NCBI GenBank assembly: GCA_021201795.1
Contig: JAJQEF010000020.1
Coordinates: 28,347 to 92,346 of the forward strand
Source: Rikenellaceae bacterium
Lineage (GTDB): Bacteria > Bacteroidota > Bacteroidia > Bacteroidales > Rikenellaceae
Direction of reading: 5' to 3'
Length of the DNA stretch: 64,000 nucleotides
The notes beneath the pieces were generated by a model. The model worked only from the letters and a program-made list of their open reading frames with translations, was not told where the DNA came from and ran no database searches. The position numbers and the translations under genes were made by a program. Below, one piece after another: positions 44,563 through 52,093 of the stretch; position 1 is the first letter of the stretch; the number at the start of each line of letters is the position of its first letter.

Positions 44563-45152
44563 AAATTCTTATAGCCGCAGCGACTGAAAAAGAACTTGTA
44601 CCATTCGTATCCGGATATATTTCCGGAGTGCAGGATACGATGTTATACGGCCACCGTATAACGTTGGAATATACGGGGATAGGAATTGCTTGTTCTGTAC
44701 TGCGGATATATGAAAGCGTTTTAAAACATAAGCCCGATATTGTTATTCAGGCGGGAATTGCAGGTGCCTATCCGGATAGCGGTTTGAAGGTGGGTGATAC
44801 TGTTTTCGTTAAAAGCGAGGTTTTTGCAGACCTCGGAGTAATGCACGGTAATGGATTAAAACGTGAATTCAGGGAATGCGGCCGATTGTTGAATCCTGAT
44901 GAATATCACGGGAAAAACGTATCCGGAAACACTGTTGCTACTGCATGTTCTTCATATCATATAATTGAAAATGCCGATGTGGAGAGCATGGAAGGATACG
45001 GATTATTTTTAGTATGTTTGCGTAATAACGTGAAATTCGCCGAGGTTCGAACGATTTCAAATATAGTATCTGAAGACAGGAGTTCGTGGAATTTCGATCT
45101 TGCAGTGAAAAATCTTTCATACGAACTGTCGGCGTTTATCAAAAATATTTAG
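44559..45152 (+). CDS. mqnB: Futalosine hydrolase
   Basis: A 197-residue nucleoside phosphorylase-fold hydrolase. It removes the base from futalosine in the alternative menaquinone pathway. Marks: IAAATEKELVPFV, EYTGIGIACSV, IVIQAGIAGAYPDSGLKVGD and the ribose-site ESMEGYGLFLVCLRNNVKFA (the Glu of ESMEG). The short length and AEVRTISNIV ending match Bacteroidetes MqnB rather than MTA/SAH nucleosidase. It starts within the DUF454 stop (ATGA overlap). Confidence 0.88.
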   Translation: MKILIAAATEKELVPFVSGYISGVQDTMLYGHRITLEYTGIGIACSVLRIYESVLKHKPDIVIQAGIAGAYPDSGLKVGDTVFVKSEVFADLGVMHGNGLKREFRECGRLLNPDEYHGKNVSGNTVATACSSYHIIENADVESMEGYGLFLVCLRNNVKFAEVRTISNIVSEDRSSWNFDLAVKNLSYELSAFIKNI

Positions 45153-45155
45153 GCG

Positions 45156-47990
45156 ATGCAGACTTTTTTGGGAGAAGTCGCCCGTACTCTTTACGGTCAA
45201 TACGGAGATGAGATCCAAAACCTGAAAATAATTTTCCCGAGCAGGAGATCCAGGATCTTCTTTAACAATGAACTGTCGCGGATCGTAGGGAAACCTATTT
45301 TCCAGCCTGATTATTTATCCGTAGACGATCTTATGGAGCAGATCGCAGGTATAAGTAAGAGCGAATCCGTACGACTTCTTGCCGAACTGTATAAATCTTA
45401 TAGTAAATACCACGAAGAATCGTTCGATTCGTTTTATTGTTGGGGAGAAATGCTTCTTGCCGACTTCGATACTATCGATAAATACCTGATAGATGCGCGT
45501 ACTCTTTTTATAAATATAGCGGATCTTAAGGATATGGAACAGAACCTTTCATATCTTACTGAAGATCAGATTGAGATAATAAAACGGTTCTGGAATAATT
45601 TTGATCCGGAGGATATGTCTTCGCCTGAGAAACGCAGTTTTACCGATATCTGGAATTCCCTTTTCGATATTTATACCGACTTCCGTGAAAGGATAATAGG
45701 GCAGGGAATGGCATATCCCGGACTTATTTATCGCAGTGCGGCAGAGAAAGTAATGTCAGGTATGGTTCCGGAAAATATAACGACTTCAGGATATGCAGTT
45801 GTGGGATTCAACGCCTTGACGGAATGTGAAAAAAAAGTATTCGATTACCTCCGTAATACCGGAAGTGCCGGATTTTTCTGGGATTATGACATATATTATA
45901 CCGGTAACAGGGAGCAGGAGTCCGGGTTGTTCCTGAGGGAAAATATAAAACGCTACCCATCTTTAATGAGCGATGGATTCGATAATTTTTCAAAACCGAA
46001 AAACATAACGGTAGTTTCTGCGCCTTCGGATGTCATGCAGGCAAAATATACTTCCGATTTTATCAGGAAAATACTCGATCAGGGACAAGTGCCGGATAAA
46101 GAAACTGCCGTGATTCTGACGGATGAGAACCTGTTGTTTCCTGTACTTCATTCAGTTCCCGAATCCGTTACGAATGTAAATGTTACGATGGGATATCCGC
46201 TGAAATCGACTCCGGCTTATACTTTTTTGGAAAAATTGATCGGGCTGCAGCAAAGGAAAAAGAAAACTGAACTCTCGTGTGTATTCTATCATAATGACGT
46301 AAAAGGAATATTGAATCATCCGTATTTAAATGCAGCTTCGAATGATTATGCTGAAAATAAATATAGTGAAGTACAAAGACGGCAGCAGATCTATATATCG
46401 GAAAATTTCCTTAAGGAGGAAAATATATTAGCCGGAAAAATCTTTACGGGTATTACGGGATGGGAATCTATATGTGATTATTTTACGGATATTTTTAATT
46501 CCCTGTTCGACAATTATCCTCATGATAATGACGGGAATTATCCCGAAAAAGATTTTCTGATGATCGTTTCCGACCATATCGTGGGTTTGAAAAATTCCCT
46601 GAAAGGATGCGGTATAACGATAAGCGATGCCGTGCTTTTGTCTTTATTGAGAAAATCTTTGTCATCCGTAAGGATTCCGTTCGAAGGCGAACCTTTGAAA
46701 GGGATTCAGGTGATGGGTATACTCGAGACCCGTAACCTCGATTTTAAGAATATTCTGTTACTATCTGTAAATGACGATACCTTTCCCGGTAATTTATCGA
46801 CGTATTCGTCATTTATTCCATATAACTTAAGACTTGCGTACGGCCTTCCCACACCTCAACATCATGAGGGGGTGTTCGGATATTATTTTTACAGGGTGCT
46901 TCAAAGGGCGGAAAATGTGTTTATCGCGTACTCTTCCAAATCCGATGAAAAGAAAACCGGAGAACCGAGCCGCTACATTTATCAGTTGGATTATGAATCT
47001 CCGCATAAAATTCACTACGAAAATATATCACTGAATGTCAATATACGTACTAATCAGGATAATCCCATTGAGAAGAACGAGGAGATCCAAAGACTGTTAA
47101 ATGAATTTACGGGTAAAGATGCTCTCCGTTCGCTGTCTCCTTCTGCGTTTTACGGGTACATAGAATGTCCCGTAAAATTCTATTACCAGACTCTCTGTCG
47201 AATAACGGAAGATATCTATATTTCAGAGGAAATAGATCTCCCTATGTTCGGTAATATCCTTCATAAAGCTGCAGAGGTAATATATGGGTCTATAAAAAAC
47301 GATCCGGCCGGTGCACGGATGCTGCGCGGGAAATTTCGTCTTGCCGAGATTGAAAATATAGTTGATAAAGCGGTATGTCAGGAGTATTTCCGGGAAAATT
47401 ATTCATCGGGTGATTTTGGAGGGAATGTAGCGCTTGTAAGGGATATAGTCGTTAAATATTTGTCAAGATGTGTTCTGAAATACGATAACGCCAATCCGGA
47501 TTTTACTGTAAGAGAAACAGAATATTGGATTAGTTCATTTATTGAACTAGAAGGGCAGGAAGTGAAACTCGGAGGTAAAGTAGACCGGTTGGATGAACTT
47601 CACGATGGCAGATTCAGGATAGTCGATTATAAAACAGGAAGAAATAAACCTGATTTTAAGGAAATAGGATTTTTATTTTCCGGGACTTTATCCGAAAGAA
47701 ATCCGGCTGCCCTTCAAACTCTTATTTATTCTTATATGGTGCATCGGGAATTCGGCAAAGAAGTTGTTCCATCATTGTATTTTGTAAGGAACATGAATGA
47801 TCCCGGATTTTCTCCATTACTGAACGAGGCTTCATCCGGGGAGATTTATGAATACAGCAAAGTAAAGAGGATATTGGAAGAGAATTTCAAAAATAAGTTA
47901 TCGGAACTTTTCGATCCGTCCATCCCTTTTATGAAGAGTGAAGACAAGAGAACATGCGAATACTGTGCATTTAAAGATATTTGTAGATAA
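45156..47990 (+). CDS. AddB-like PD-(D/E)XK nuclease
   Basis: A 944-residue large nuclease resembling the AddB/RecB-family subunit of recombination exonucleases. The N-terminal KIIFPSRRSRIFFNNELSRI is the inactive-helicase start typical of this family. The C-terminal nuclease domain has GGKVDRLDELHDGRFRIVDY followed by KTG, giving the D...D-x-K catalytic pattern. Cysteines in YIECPVKFYYQTLC and CEYCAFKDICR are placed as in AddB iron-sulfur nucleases. In many Bacteroidetes the helicase partner (AddA/UvrD type) is adjacent; here it is not. It begins 3 nt after mqnB. Confidence 0.88.
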   Translation: MQTFLGEVARTLYGQYGDEIQNLKIIFPSRRSRIFFNNELSRIVGKPIFQPDYLSVDDLMEQIAGISKSESVRLLAELYKSYSKYHEESFDSFYCWGEMLLADFDTIDKYLIDARTLFINIADLKDMEQNLSYLTEDQIEIIKRFWNNFDPEDMSSPEKRSFTDIWNSLFDIYTDFRERIIGQGMAYPGLIYRSAAEKVMSGMVPENITTSGYAVVGFNALTECEKKVFDYLRNTGSAGFFWDYDIYYTGNREQESGLFLRENIKRYPSLMSDGFDNFSKPKNITVVSAPSDVMQAKYTSDFIRKILDQGQVPDKETAVILTDENLLFPVLHSVPESVTNVNVTMGYPLKSTPAYTFLEKLIGLQQRKKKTELSCVFYHNDVKGILNHPYLNAASNDYAENKYSEVQRRQQIYISENFLKEENILAGKIFTGITGWESICDYFTDIFNSLFDNYPHDNDGNYPEKDFLMIVSDHIVGLKNSLKGCGITISDAVLLSLLRKSLSSVRIPFEGEPLKGIQVMGILETRNLDFKNILLLSVNDDTFPGNLSTYSSFIPYNLRLAYGLPTPQHHEGVFGYYFYRVLQRAENVFIAYSSKSDEKKTGEPSRYIYQLDYESPHKIHYENISLNVNIRTNQDNPIEKNEEIQRLLNEFTGKDALRSLSPSAFYGYIECPVKFYYQTLCRITEDIYISEEIDLPMFGNILHKAAEVIYGSIKNDPAGARMLRGKFRLAEIENIVDKAVCQEYFRENYSSGDFGGNVALVRDIVVKYLSRCVLKYDNANPDFTVRETEYWISSFIELEGQEVKLGGKVDRLDELHDGRFRIVDYKTGRNKPDFKEIGFLFSGTLSERNPAALQTLIYSYMVHREFGKEVVPSLYFVRNMNDPGFSPLLNEASSGEIYEYSKVKRILEENFKNKLSELFDPSIPFMKSEDKRTCEYCAFKDICR

Positions 47991-48011
47991 AGCTCTGATT
48001 TTTTATATTTG
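47980..48011 (+). promoter_or_regulatory. Promoter of the DUF5684 pair
   Basis: TTTG (47980-47983), 20 nt, TATATTTG (48004-48011). The -33 element lies inside the end of the nuclease gene. Leader about 17 nt. Confidence 0.7.
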
Positions 48012-48034
48012 TAACTAAATAAAACAATTTAATT

Positions 48035-48559
48035 ATGTATAGTTATAATCCTGTATTTTTCACCGTATACGCGATAATCTGGTTTGTTGTCGTAGTGATT
48101 TTGGTTATTTCAAACTGGAAACTGTTTGAAAAAGCCGGGGAAAAAGGTTGGAAAGCTCTTATTCCTTTTTATAATTTCTACATTTTTATCAAAATAAGCG
48201 GCAGAAAAGAATATTATTTCTGGGTAATTTTAGCCGGAATGATACTTATGCCGGTATTGAATTATTTCAATATGTCTCAATTACAGGCGTCTATGGAGTA
48301 TGGAGCTTATCCTGCTAATCCTTTTATGCTGGGGCTTCTTTCATTATTCGGTCTGGCAGTTGCGGTAACTATGCTTGTTTTTTCTATTTCCGTTTTATTA
48401 TCCATCTGCGACCGTTTCGGAGTATCGAGATGGTTTACTGTCGGATTGGTATTATTGCCGATTATTTTTATGCCTGTTCTGGCCTTCGGAGACTACAGAT
48501 ATACTCCGCCGGTCTCAAATTTCGATTCACCTGAAAGCACGCGTCCGGAATCTCTTTAG
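48035..48559 (+). CDS. DUF5684 membrane protein, copy 1
   Basis: 174 residues with about four membrane segments. The signature KLFEKAGEKGWKALIPFYNF follows the first segment, and RFGVSRWFTVGLVLLPIIFM, with FGDYRYTPPV at the C-terminus, completes the DUF5684 pattern. Function unknown; some larger members are fused to signal peptidase. It is a tandem paralogue of the gene at 48598, 38 nt downstream, and shares its promoter. Confidence 0.85.
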   Translation: MYSYNPVFFTVYAIIWFVVVVILVISNWKLFEKAGEKGWKALIPFYNFYIFIKISGRKEYYFWVILAGMILMPVLNYFNMSQLQASMEYGAYPANPFMLGLLSLFGLAVAVTMLVFSISVLLSICDRFGVSRWFTVGLVLLPIIFMPVLAFGDYRYTPPVSNFDSPESTRPESL

Positions 48560-48597
48560 CCGGATAACTAACTAAAAATTTCCCTCACCCAAATATT

Positions 48598-49089
48598 ATG
48601 GAAGAAGCTTATATATATTCAGGTTTCCTGATCGTATATTTTTTTGTAATGTCGGTCCTATGGATCGTTATGTATGTTTCCACATGGCTCATATTCCAAA
48701 AGGCCGGAGAGAAAGGGTGGAAGTCTATAATTCCGGTCTATAACAATTATATTTTTGTAAAGATAAGCGGTAAGCCGTTGTATTATTTCTGGATTATGTG
48801 GCTCCCTTTAATATTTATGTGTGTGTTTTACGCAAACATGATTGTGCAACAACTCGGAGACCCGTTTTTAAACGTCGGCTTCAGAATGGTTATTGCGATA
48901 GCGCTTGTGATTACAGGAATTATATCCATAGTTTATAATGTACGTGTAGTTATCGCTCTATGCGATCGTTTCGGGATTTCCAGATGGTTTACATTGGCTA
49001 TGTTTACTGTTCCGATAATTGCCCTACCGGTACTTGCTTTCGGAGATTATAAGTACTCGCCTATGTATGTCGAAGATATTAACGGGTAG
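48598..49089 (+). CDS. DUF5684 membrane protein, copy 2
   Basis: 163 residues, same architecture as copy 1. LIFQKAGEKGWKSIIPVYNN, RFGISRWFTLAMFTVPIIAL and FGDYKYSPMYV align closely with copy 1, while the middle hydrophobic region has diverged. The stop overlaps the convergent S24 repressor gene by 11 nt. Function unknown. Confidence 0.85.
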   Translation: MEEAYIYSGFLIVYFFVMSVLWIVMYVSTWLIFQKAGEKGWKSIIPVYNNYIFVKISGKPLYYFWIMWLPLIFMCVFYANMIVQQLGDPFLNVGFRMVIAIALVITGIISIVYNVRVVIALCDRFGISRWFTLAMFTVPIIALPVLAFGDYKYSPMYVEDING

Positions 49090-49765
49090 AATTTATCCGG
49101 ATACTTGCTTTAACGAATGCCAGGGCTTTGATCCGGGATAAAGGAATATCTTTATCCGCATGGTGGGAGTTTTGGCTCACGAGTTTTACATGATTCGGCA
49201 ATTCGGATTTTTGGATATATTTTACCGTTATATATTCTTCTCCGTCCAGATCGATAGAGATGAGATACATCTCTCCCCAGAAAATGTTATTTACAATATC
49301 GTTGGTTTGTTTGTATAAGACGATGTCTCCGCTTTTGAGAAGAGGGTACATACTATCTCCGCCGATATAAATCGCTCCGTCGCATTTCGGAAGATTAGGT
49401 ATCTGTATATAGTCTATAGGTGTTAAATAGTTGTGGTCGAGAAATAGCGGAACCAGCCCTGCCGTACCTTCTATATTATATAGAGGTATGCGTTGTATAG
49501 AAACATTCCTGTCCGTACGGTGTTTGTTCAGAGGAACTACCATATCTCGCATTACTCCATTATAATGCATCTCCCCTTCACCTGAATCCAGCCAATTCGG
49601 ATTTATATTCAATTTTTGAATTAAGATTTGCTTGTTACGTTTCGATAAGGACGATTTTCCTGTCTCAATCATTGATAAAGTACTCTTTTTCACTCCTAAT
49701 ATCTCCCCCAACTGATCTTGAGTCATATTGAATTCTTTGCGTATTTGTCTGAGCCGGCTTTCCAT
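49079..49765 (-). CDS. XRE/S24 phage-type repressor
   Basis: 228 residues. The N-terminal helix-turn-helix is RQIRKEFNMTQDQLGEILGV, followed by KKSTLSMIETGKSSLSKRNK (residues 5-60). The C-terminal S24/LexA-like domain has the serine in YIGGDSMYPLLKSGDIVLY and the lysine in EYITVKYIQK, and so is probably self-cleaving after RecA activation. This is the C2/CI-type architecture. It faces the small hypothetical gene and terminase and has repeated TTTGTAT sites in its upstream region. It is likely the regulator of a lost prophage or of itself. Confidence 0.92.
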   Translation of the reverse strand: MESRLRQIRKEFNMTQDQLGEILGVKKSTLSMIETGKSSLSKRNKQILIQKLNINPNWLDSGEGEMHYNGVMRDMVVPLNKHRTDRNVSIQRIPLYNIEGTAGLVPLFLDHNYLTPIDYIQIPNLPKCDGAIYIGGDSMYPLLKSGDIVLYKQTNDIVNNIFWGEMYLISIDLDGEEYITVKYIQKSELPNHVKLVSQNSHHADKDIPLSRIKALAFVKASIRINSTR

Positions 49766-49777
49766 TTAGTTCAATTT

Positions 49778-49838
49778 TTTGTATTATACAAAGTTTGAAT
49801 AAGTTTGTATATTGAATCGCAATTAATTATTTTTGTAT
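49778..49838. promoter_or_regulatory. Operator-like repeats upstream of the S24 repressor
   Basis: A perfect inverted repeat TTTGTAT-T-ATACAAA (49778-49792) is followed by two further TTTGTAT copies at 49804-49810 and 49832-49838, 26 and 28 bp apart. The spacing of about 2.5 helical turns suggests cooperative repressor binding in the repressor's control region. Confidence 0.55.
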
Positions 49839-49933
49839 AAAAGATTATAATATGCAATCCAATAATATTTGAATGTTTCATTTAGTTACAAAAATAAACA
49901 AAAAAATCAATTAATCCTAAAAATGTTCAAAAA

Positions 49934-50221
49934 ATGATTTCAATAAATGACAAAATTTATGCCGAAGTTGCGGTAAAACTCAATGAAGTTCTTGAAAATC
50001 AAAACAGTTTTTTTTATGGTTCAATAGAGTTCGATACCGAACAATTCTATTCCACTTTAACATGTACATTGATTCTTGACCGAACGGAATATGGCGACAA
50101 GGATAAAACCTTCAGTAAAATCTCAAAAATAACCCCTGTATGGTGGGAATATTCGACCTATTCGGAGATAGGAAATGAAAACAATGATTTCAGTTGGACG
50201 GAATTCAGCGGATTTTTATAA
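49934..50221 (+). CDS. Small hypothetical protein next to terminase
   Basis: A 95-residue soluble, acidic, aromatic-rich protein (GSIEFDTEQFYSTLTCTLIL, then PVWWEYSTYSEIG). No signal peptide or membrane segment. I do not recognise the family. It lies between the repressor control region and the terminase gene, 18 nt before the latter, and may be a phage remnant gene. Codon use is AT-rich like its neighbours. Confidence 0.6.
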   Translation: MISINDKIYAEVAVKLNEVLENQNSFFYGSIEFDTEQFYSTLTCTLILDRTEYGDKDKTFSKISKITPVWWEYSTYSEIGNENNDFSWTEFSGFL

Positions 50222-50239
50222 TCGGGGTATATCGTATTG

Positions 50240-51688
50240 ATGGATAATGAAACAACAGGCATTAGTCCGTTTTTTGAACATTCCAGTGGGGGATTTATAA
50301 AATTTATTCGGACTGTCAGAAAATATCTCGACATTGAAGGATTTCATAAAGTATATTATGATGTATTAAATCTTTTTGCACATAACCGGATAAAAAGACT
50401 CATTATCACTATGCCTCCCCAACATGGTAAATCTATAGGCAGTACGGTGATGCTACCATCGTATTTATTGGGTCTGAATCCGGATCTCAGGATTGTAACA
50501 GCTTCCTATGGTTCCAGTTTAGCATCAAAACATAATAGATACATACAGCGGATCATCGATAGTGAAAATTATTCTTTTATCTTTCCTGATACTAAACTTA
50601 GCAGCGGAGGTAATACAAAGGGCTATGTAAGAACTTCGCAGGAATTTGAGATCGTAAACAAAAACGGAGGATTACTGTCTGTCGGCAGGGGCGGACCCCT
50701 TACCGGCAACGTGGTGGATATTATTATTATAGATGATCTGTACAAAAATGCGGCGGAGGCTAACTCCCCGTTATTGCGGAGTAAAATATGGGAGTGGTAT
50801 CTCTCGGTAGTTAAAACCAGACTGCATGATAAAAGCTGTGAAATAATAGTAATGACCAGATGACACGAGGAAGATATTATAGGGGAAATAAAGCGGCGTG
50901 AAACAGTTATTCCCGTCTGGGAATTGAATGCGGAATATGGTAATGACGAAGCATGGTATGAACTTAATTTCGAGGCTTTGAAGGATGGTGTCCCTAATAT
51001 ATTCGACAGCAGAGCCAAAGGGGAGCCTTTATGGCCCGAAAGGCATAGCAAAAAGTCGCTGGAGGCTAAAAGATCGCTTGATCCTTATATATTCGAAACT
51101 ATGTACCAGGGCCATCCTGCTCCATTGACAGGTCTTCTTTATGGTGACCGTTTTAACACATATTCGGAAATACCGTCCGGAATAATCAAAAAAGGAAATT
51201 ATACGGATACTGCGGATACAGGTATCGATTATTTATGTTCCGTTTGCTACGACATTGATAATAAAAAGGATATTTATATTACGGATGTTGTTTTTACTCA
51301 GGAAGGAATGGAGATTACGGAAAAAGCAGTAGCCGAAATGCTCGATAGAAATCAGACCCGTATTGCTTATATAGAAAGTAATAATGGGGGACGAGGTTTC
51401 GCACGAAATATAGGTAAAGCAGTGGCCTTTGCTAAGGTAGAGTGGTTTTTTCAAAGTAATAATAAAGAGTCCAGGATACTTACTAATTCATCTACGGTTT
51501 TGAAATATGTTTATATGCCGGATGACTGGCATTTGCGCTGGCCGGAATTTTATTGGAACCTCGTCCGGTACGGTAGGGTTTTTAAAAAAAATAAATGGCA
51601 TGATGCAGCAGACGTATTGACCGGGATAATCGAAAAAGAAATAGTTGAAAAGGGTAATAATATTATAAAATACGCGAGATTTCACTGA
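50240..51688 (+). pseudogene. Phage terminase large subunit, interrupted by TGA
   Basis: A 482-codon frame encodes a large terminase (packaging ATPase-nuclease). Walker A is TMPPQHGKS near residue 57; Walker B is IIIIDDLYKN. The motif VMTR-x-HEEDIIG follows, where x is TGA (50861-50863, codon 208); family members have Trp here (TRWHEDD). The frame continues unchanged through the RNase H-like nuclease part: ADTGIDYLCSVCYDIDNKKD, YIESNNGGRG and HDAADVLTGIIE. It therefore looks like a single TGG-to-TGA change. No other capsid or packaging genes are present, so it is a relic. Start ATG 50240. Confidence 0.92.
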
Positions 51689-51772
51689 CCTATTTTTAAT
51701 TCATGTTGTAGGAATATTTGTAATTTATTGACTTTTTCAGTCGATTAGATAGCATTTTATGTTAAAAAATAT

Positions 51773-51780
51773 TAATTTTG
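51773..51780 (+). promoter_or_regulatory. -7 promoter box of the structured RNA
   Basis: TAATTTTG fits TAnnTTTG and would start transcription near 51785-51788, exactly at the first RNA hairpin. There is no clear -33 TTTG. Confidence 0.5.
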
Positions 51781-51784
51781 TCTT

Positions 51785-51978
51785 GGAAACCTCATTAGGT
51801 TTCATATTGTTCGTATGAAAACTTAGGGAATATTTTTATTGTAAGCGAACAGTAAGTATAAAACTCCCGGCTGGTCCGGAATGCCTAAAGCAGGCGTGAG
51901 TTGTTGTGCTTATTCGCTTGCCGGGTAGTCCTAAGACCTTCATACGAATGTAGCCCAGCAATCTCACGCCTCTTTTTT
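51785..51978 (+). ncRNA. Structured noncoding RNA, 6S-like candidate
   Basis: About 190 nt with no credible ORF. Hairpin at the 5' end: GAAACCT/AGGTTTC (51786-51803). Long closing helices: TTCGTATGAA (51810-51819) with TTCATACGAA (51939-51948), and CTTAGG (51822-51827) with CCTAAG (51930-51935). An A/U-rich bubble of 12-13 nt faces about 8 nt, then GTAAGCGAA (51841-51849) pairs with TTCGCTTGC (51913-51921). This rod with a central bubble is the plan of 6S RNA. Competing pairings exist: ACTCCCGGC (51863-51871) with GCCGGG-AGT (51920-51929), and AGGCGTGAG (51892-51900) with CTCACGCCT (51963-51971), which makes a pseudoknot or terminator before a T6 tract. It does not match tmRNA, SRP or RNase P signatures. 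Confidence 0.65.
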
Positions 51979-52059
51979 AGAAGTGACTTTCAAGTCGGTG
52001 ATGAAATGGGGTTTGGGCAAACCGGAAATAATATCCAACCCTTAATTTTTATATTTATT
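51979..52059 (+). other. Gap with small hairpins, no gene seen
   Basis: Between the structured RNA and the terminator at 52060. Two small hairpins are visible: GACT/AGTC (51985-51996) and GGTTT/AAACC (52010-52023). No promoter box or plausible ORF. It may be a read-through extension of the RNA. Confidence 0.35.
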
Positions 52060-52093
52060 ACTGCAATGGTATATATAGCCATTGCAGTTTTTT
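52060..52093 (+). terminator. Rho-independent terminator, plus strand
   Basis: A perfect 10-bp stem ACTGCAATGG/CCATTGCAGT (52060-52069 with 52079-52088) followed by T6 on the plus strand. The minus-strand flank is not U-rich, so it serves a plus-strand transcript from the RNA or terminase side, not murF-alr. Confidence 0.85.

Noticed and set aside
50240..51688. Genome-wide TGA-to-Trp recoding, suggested by TGA at a Trp site
   Set aside because: Many intact genes end in TGA (for example at 9212, 11144, 16779, 36171 and 60142), so TGA is a normal stop here.
51785..51978. tmRNA, SRP RNA or RNase P RNA
   Set aside because: No tRNA-like ends or tag ORF, no SRP GGAAG tetraloop region, and none of the conserved RNase P boxes.
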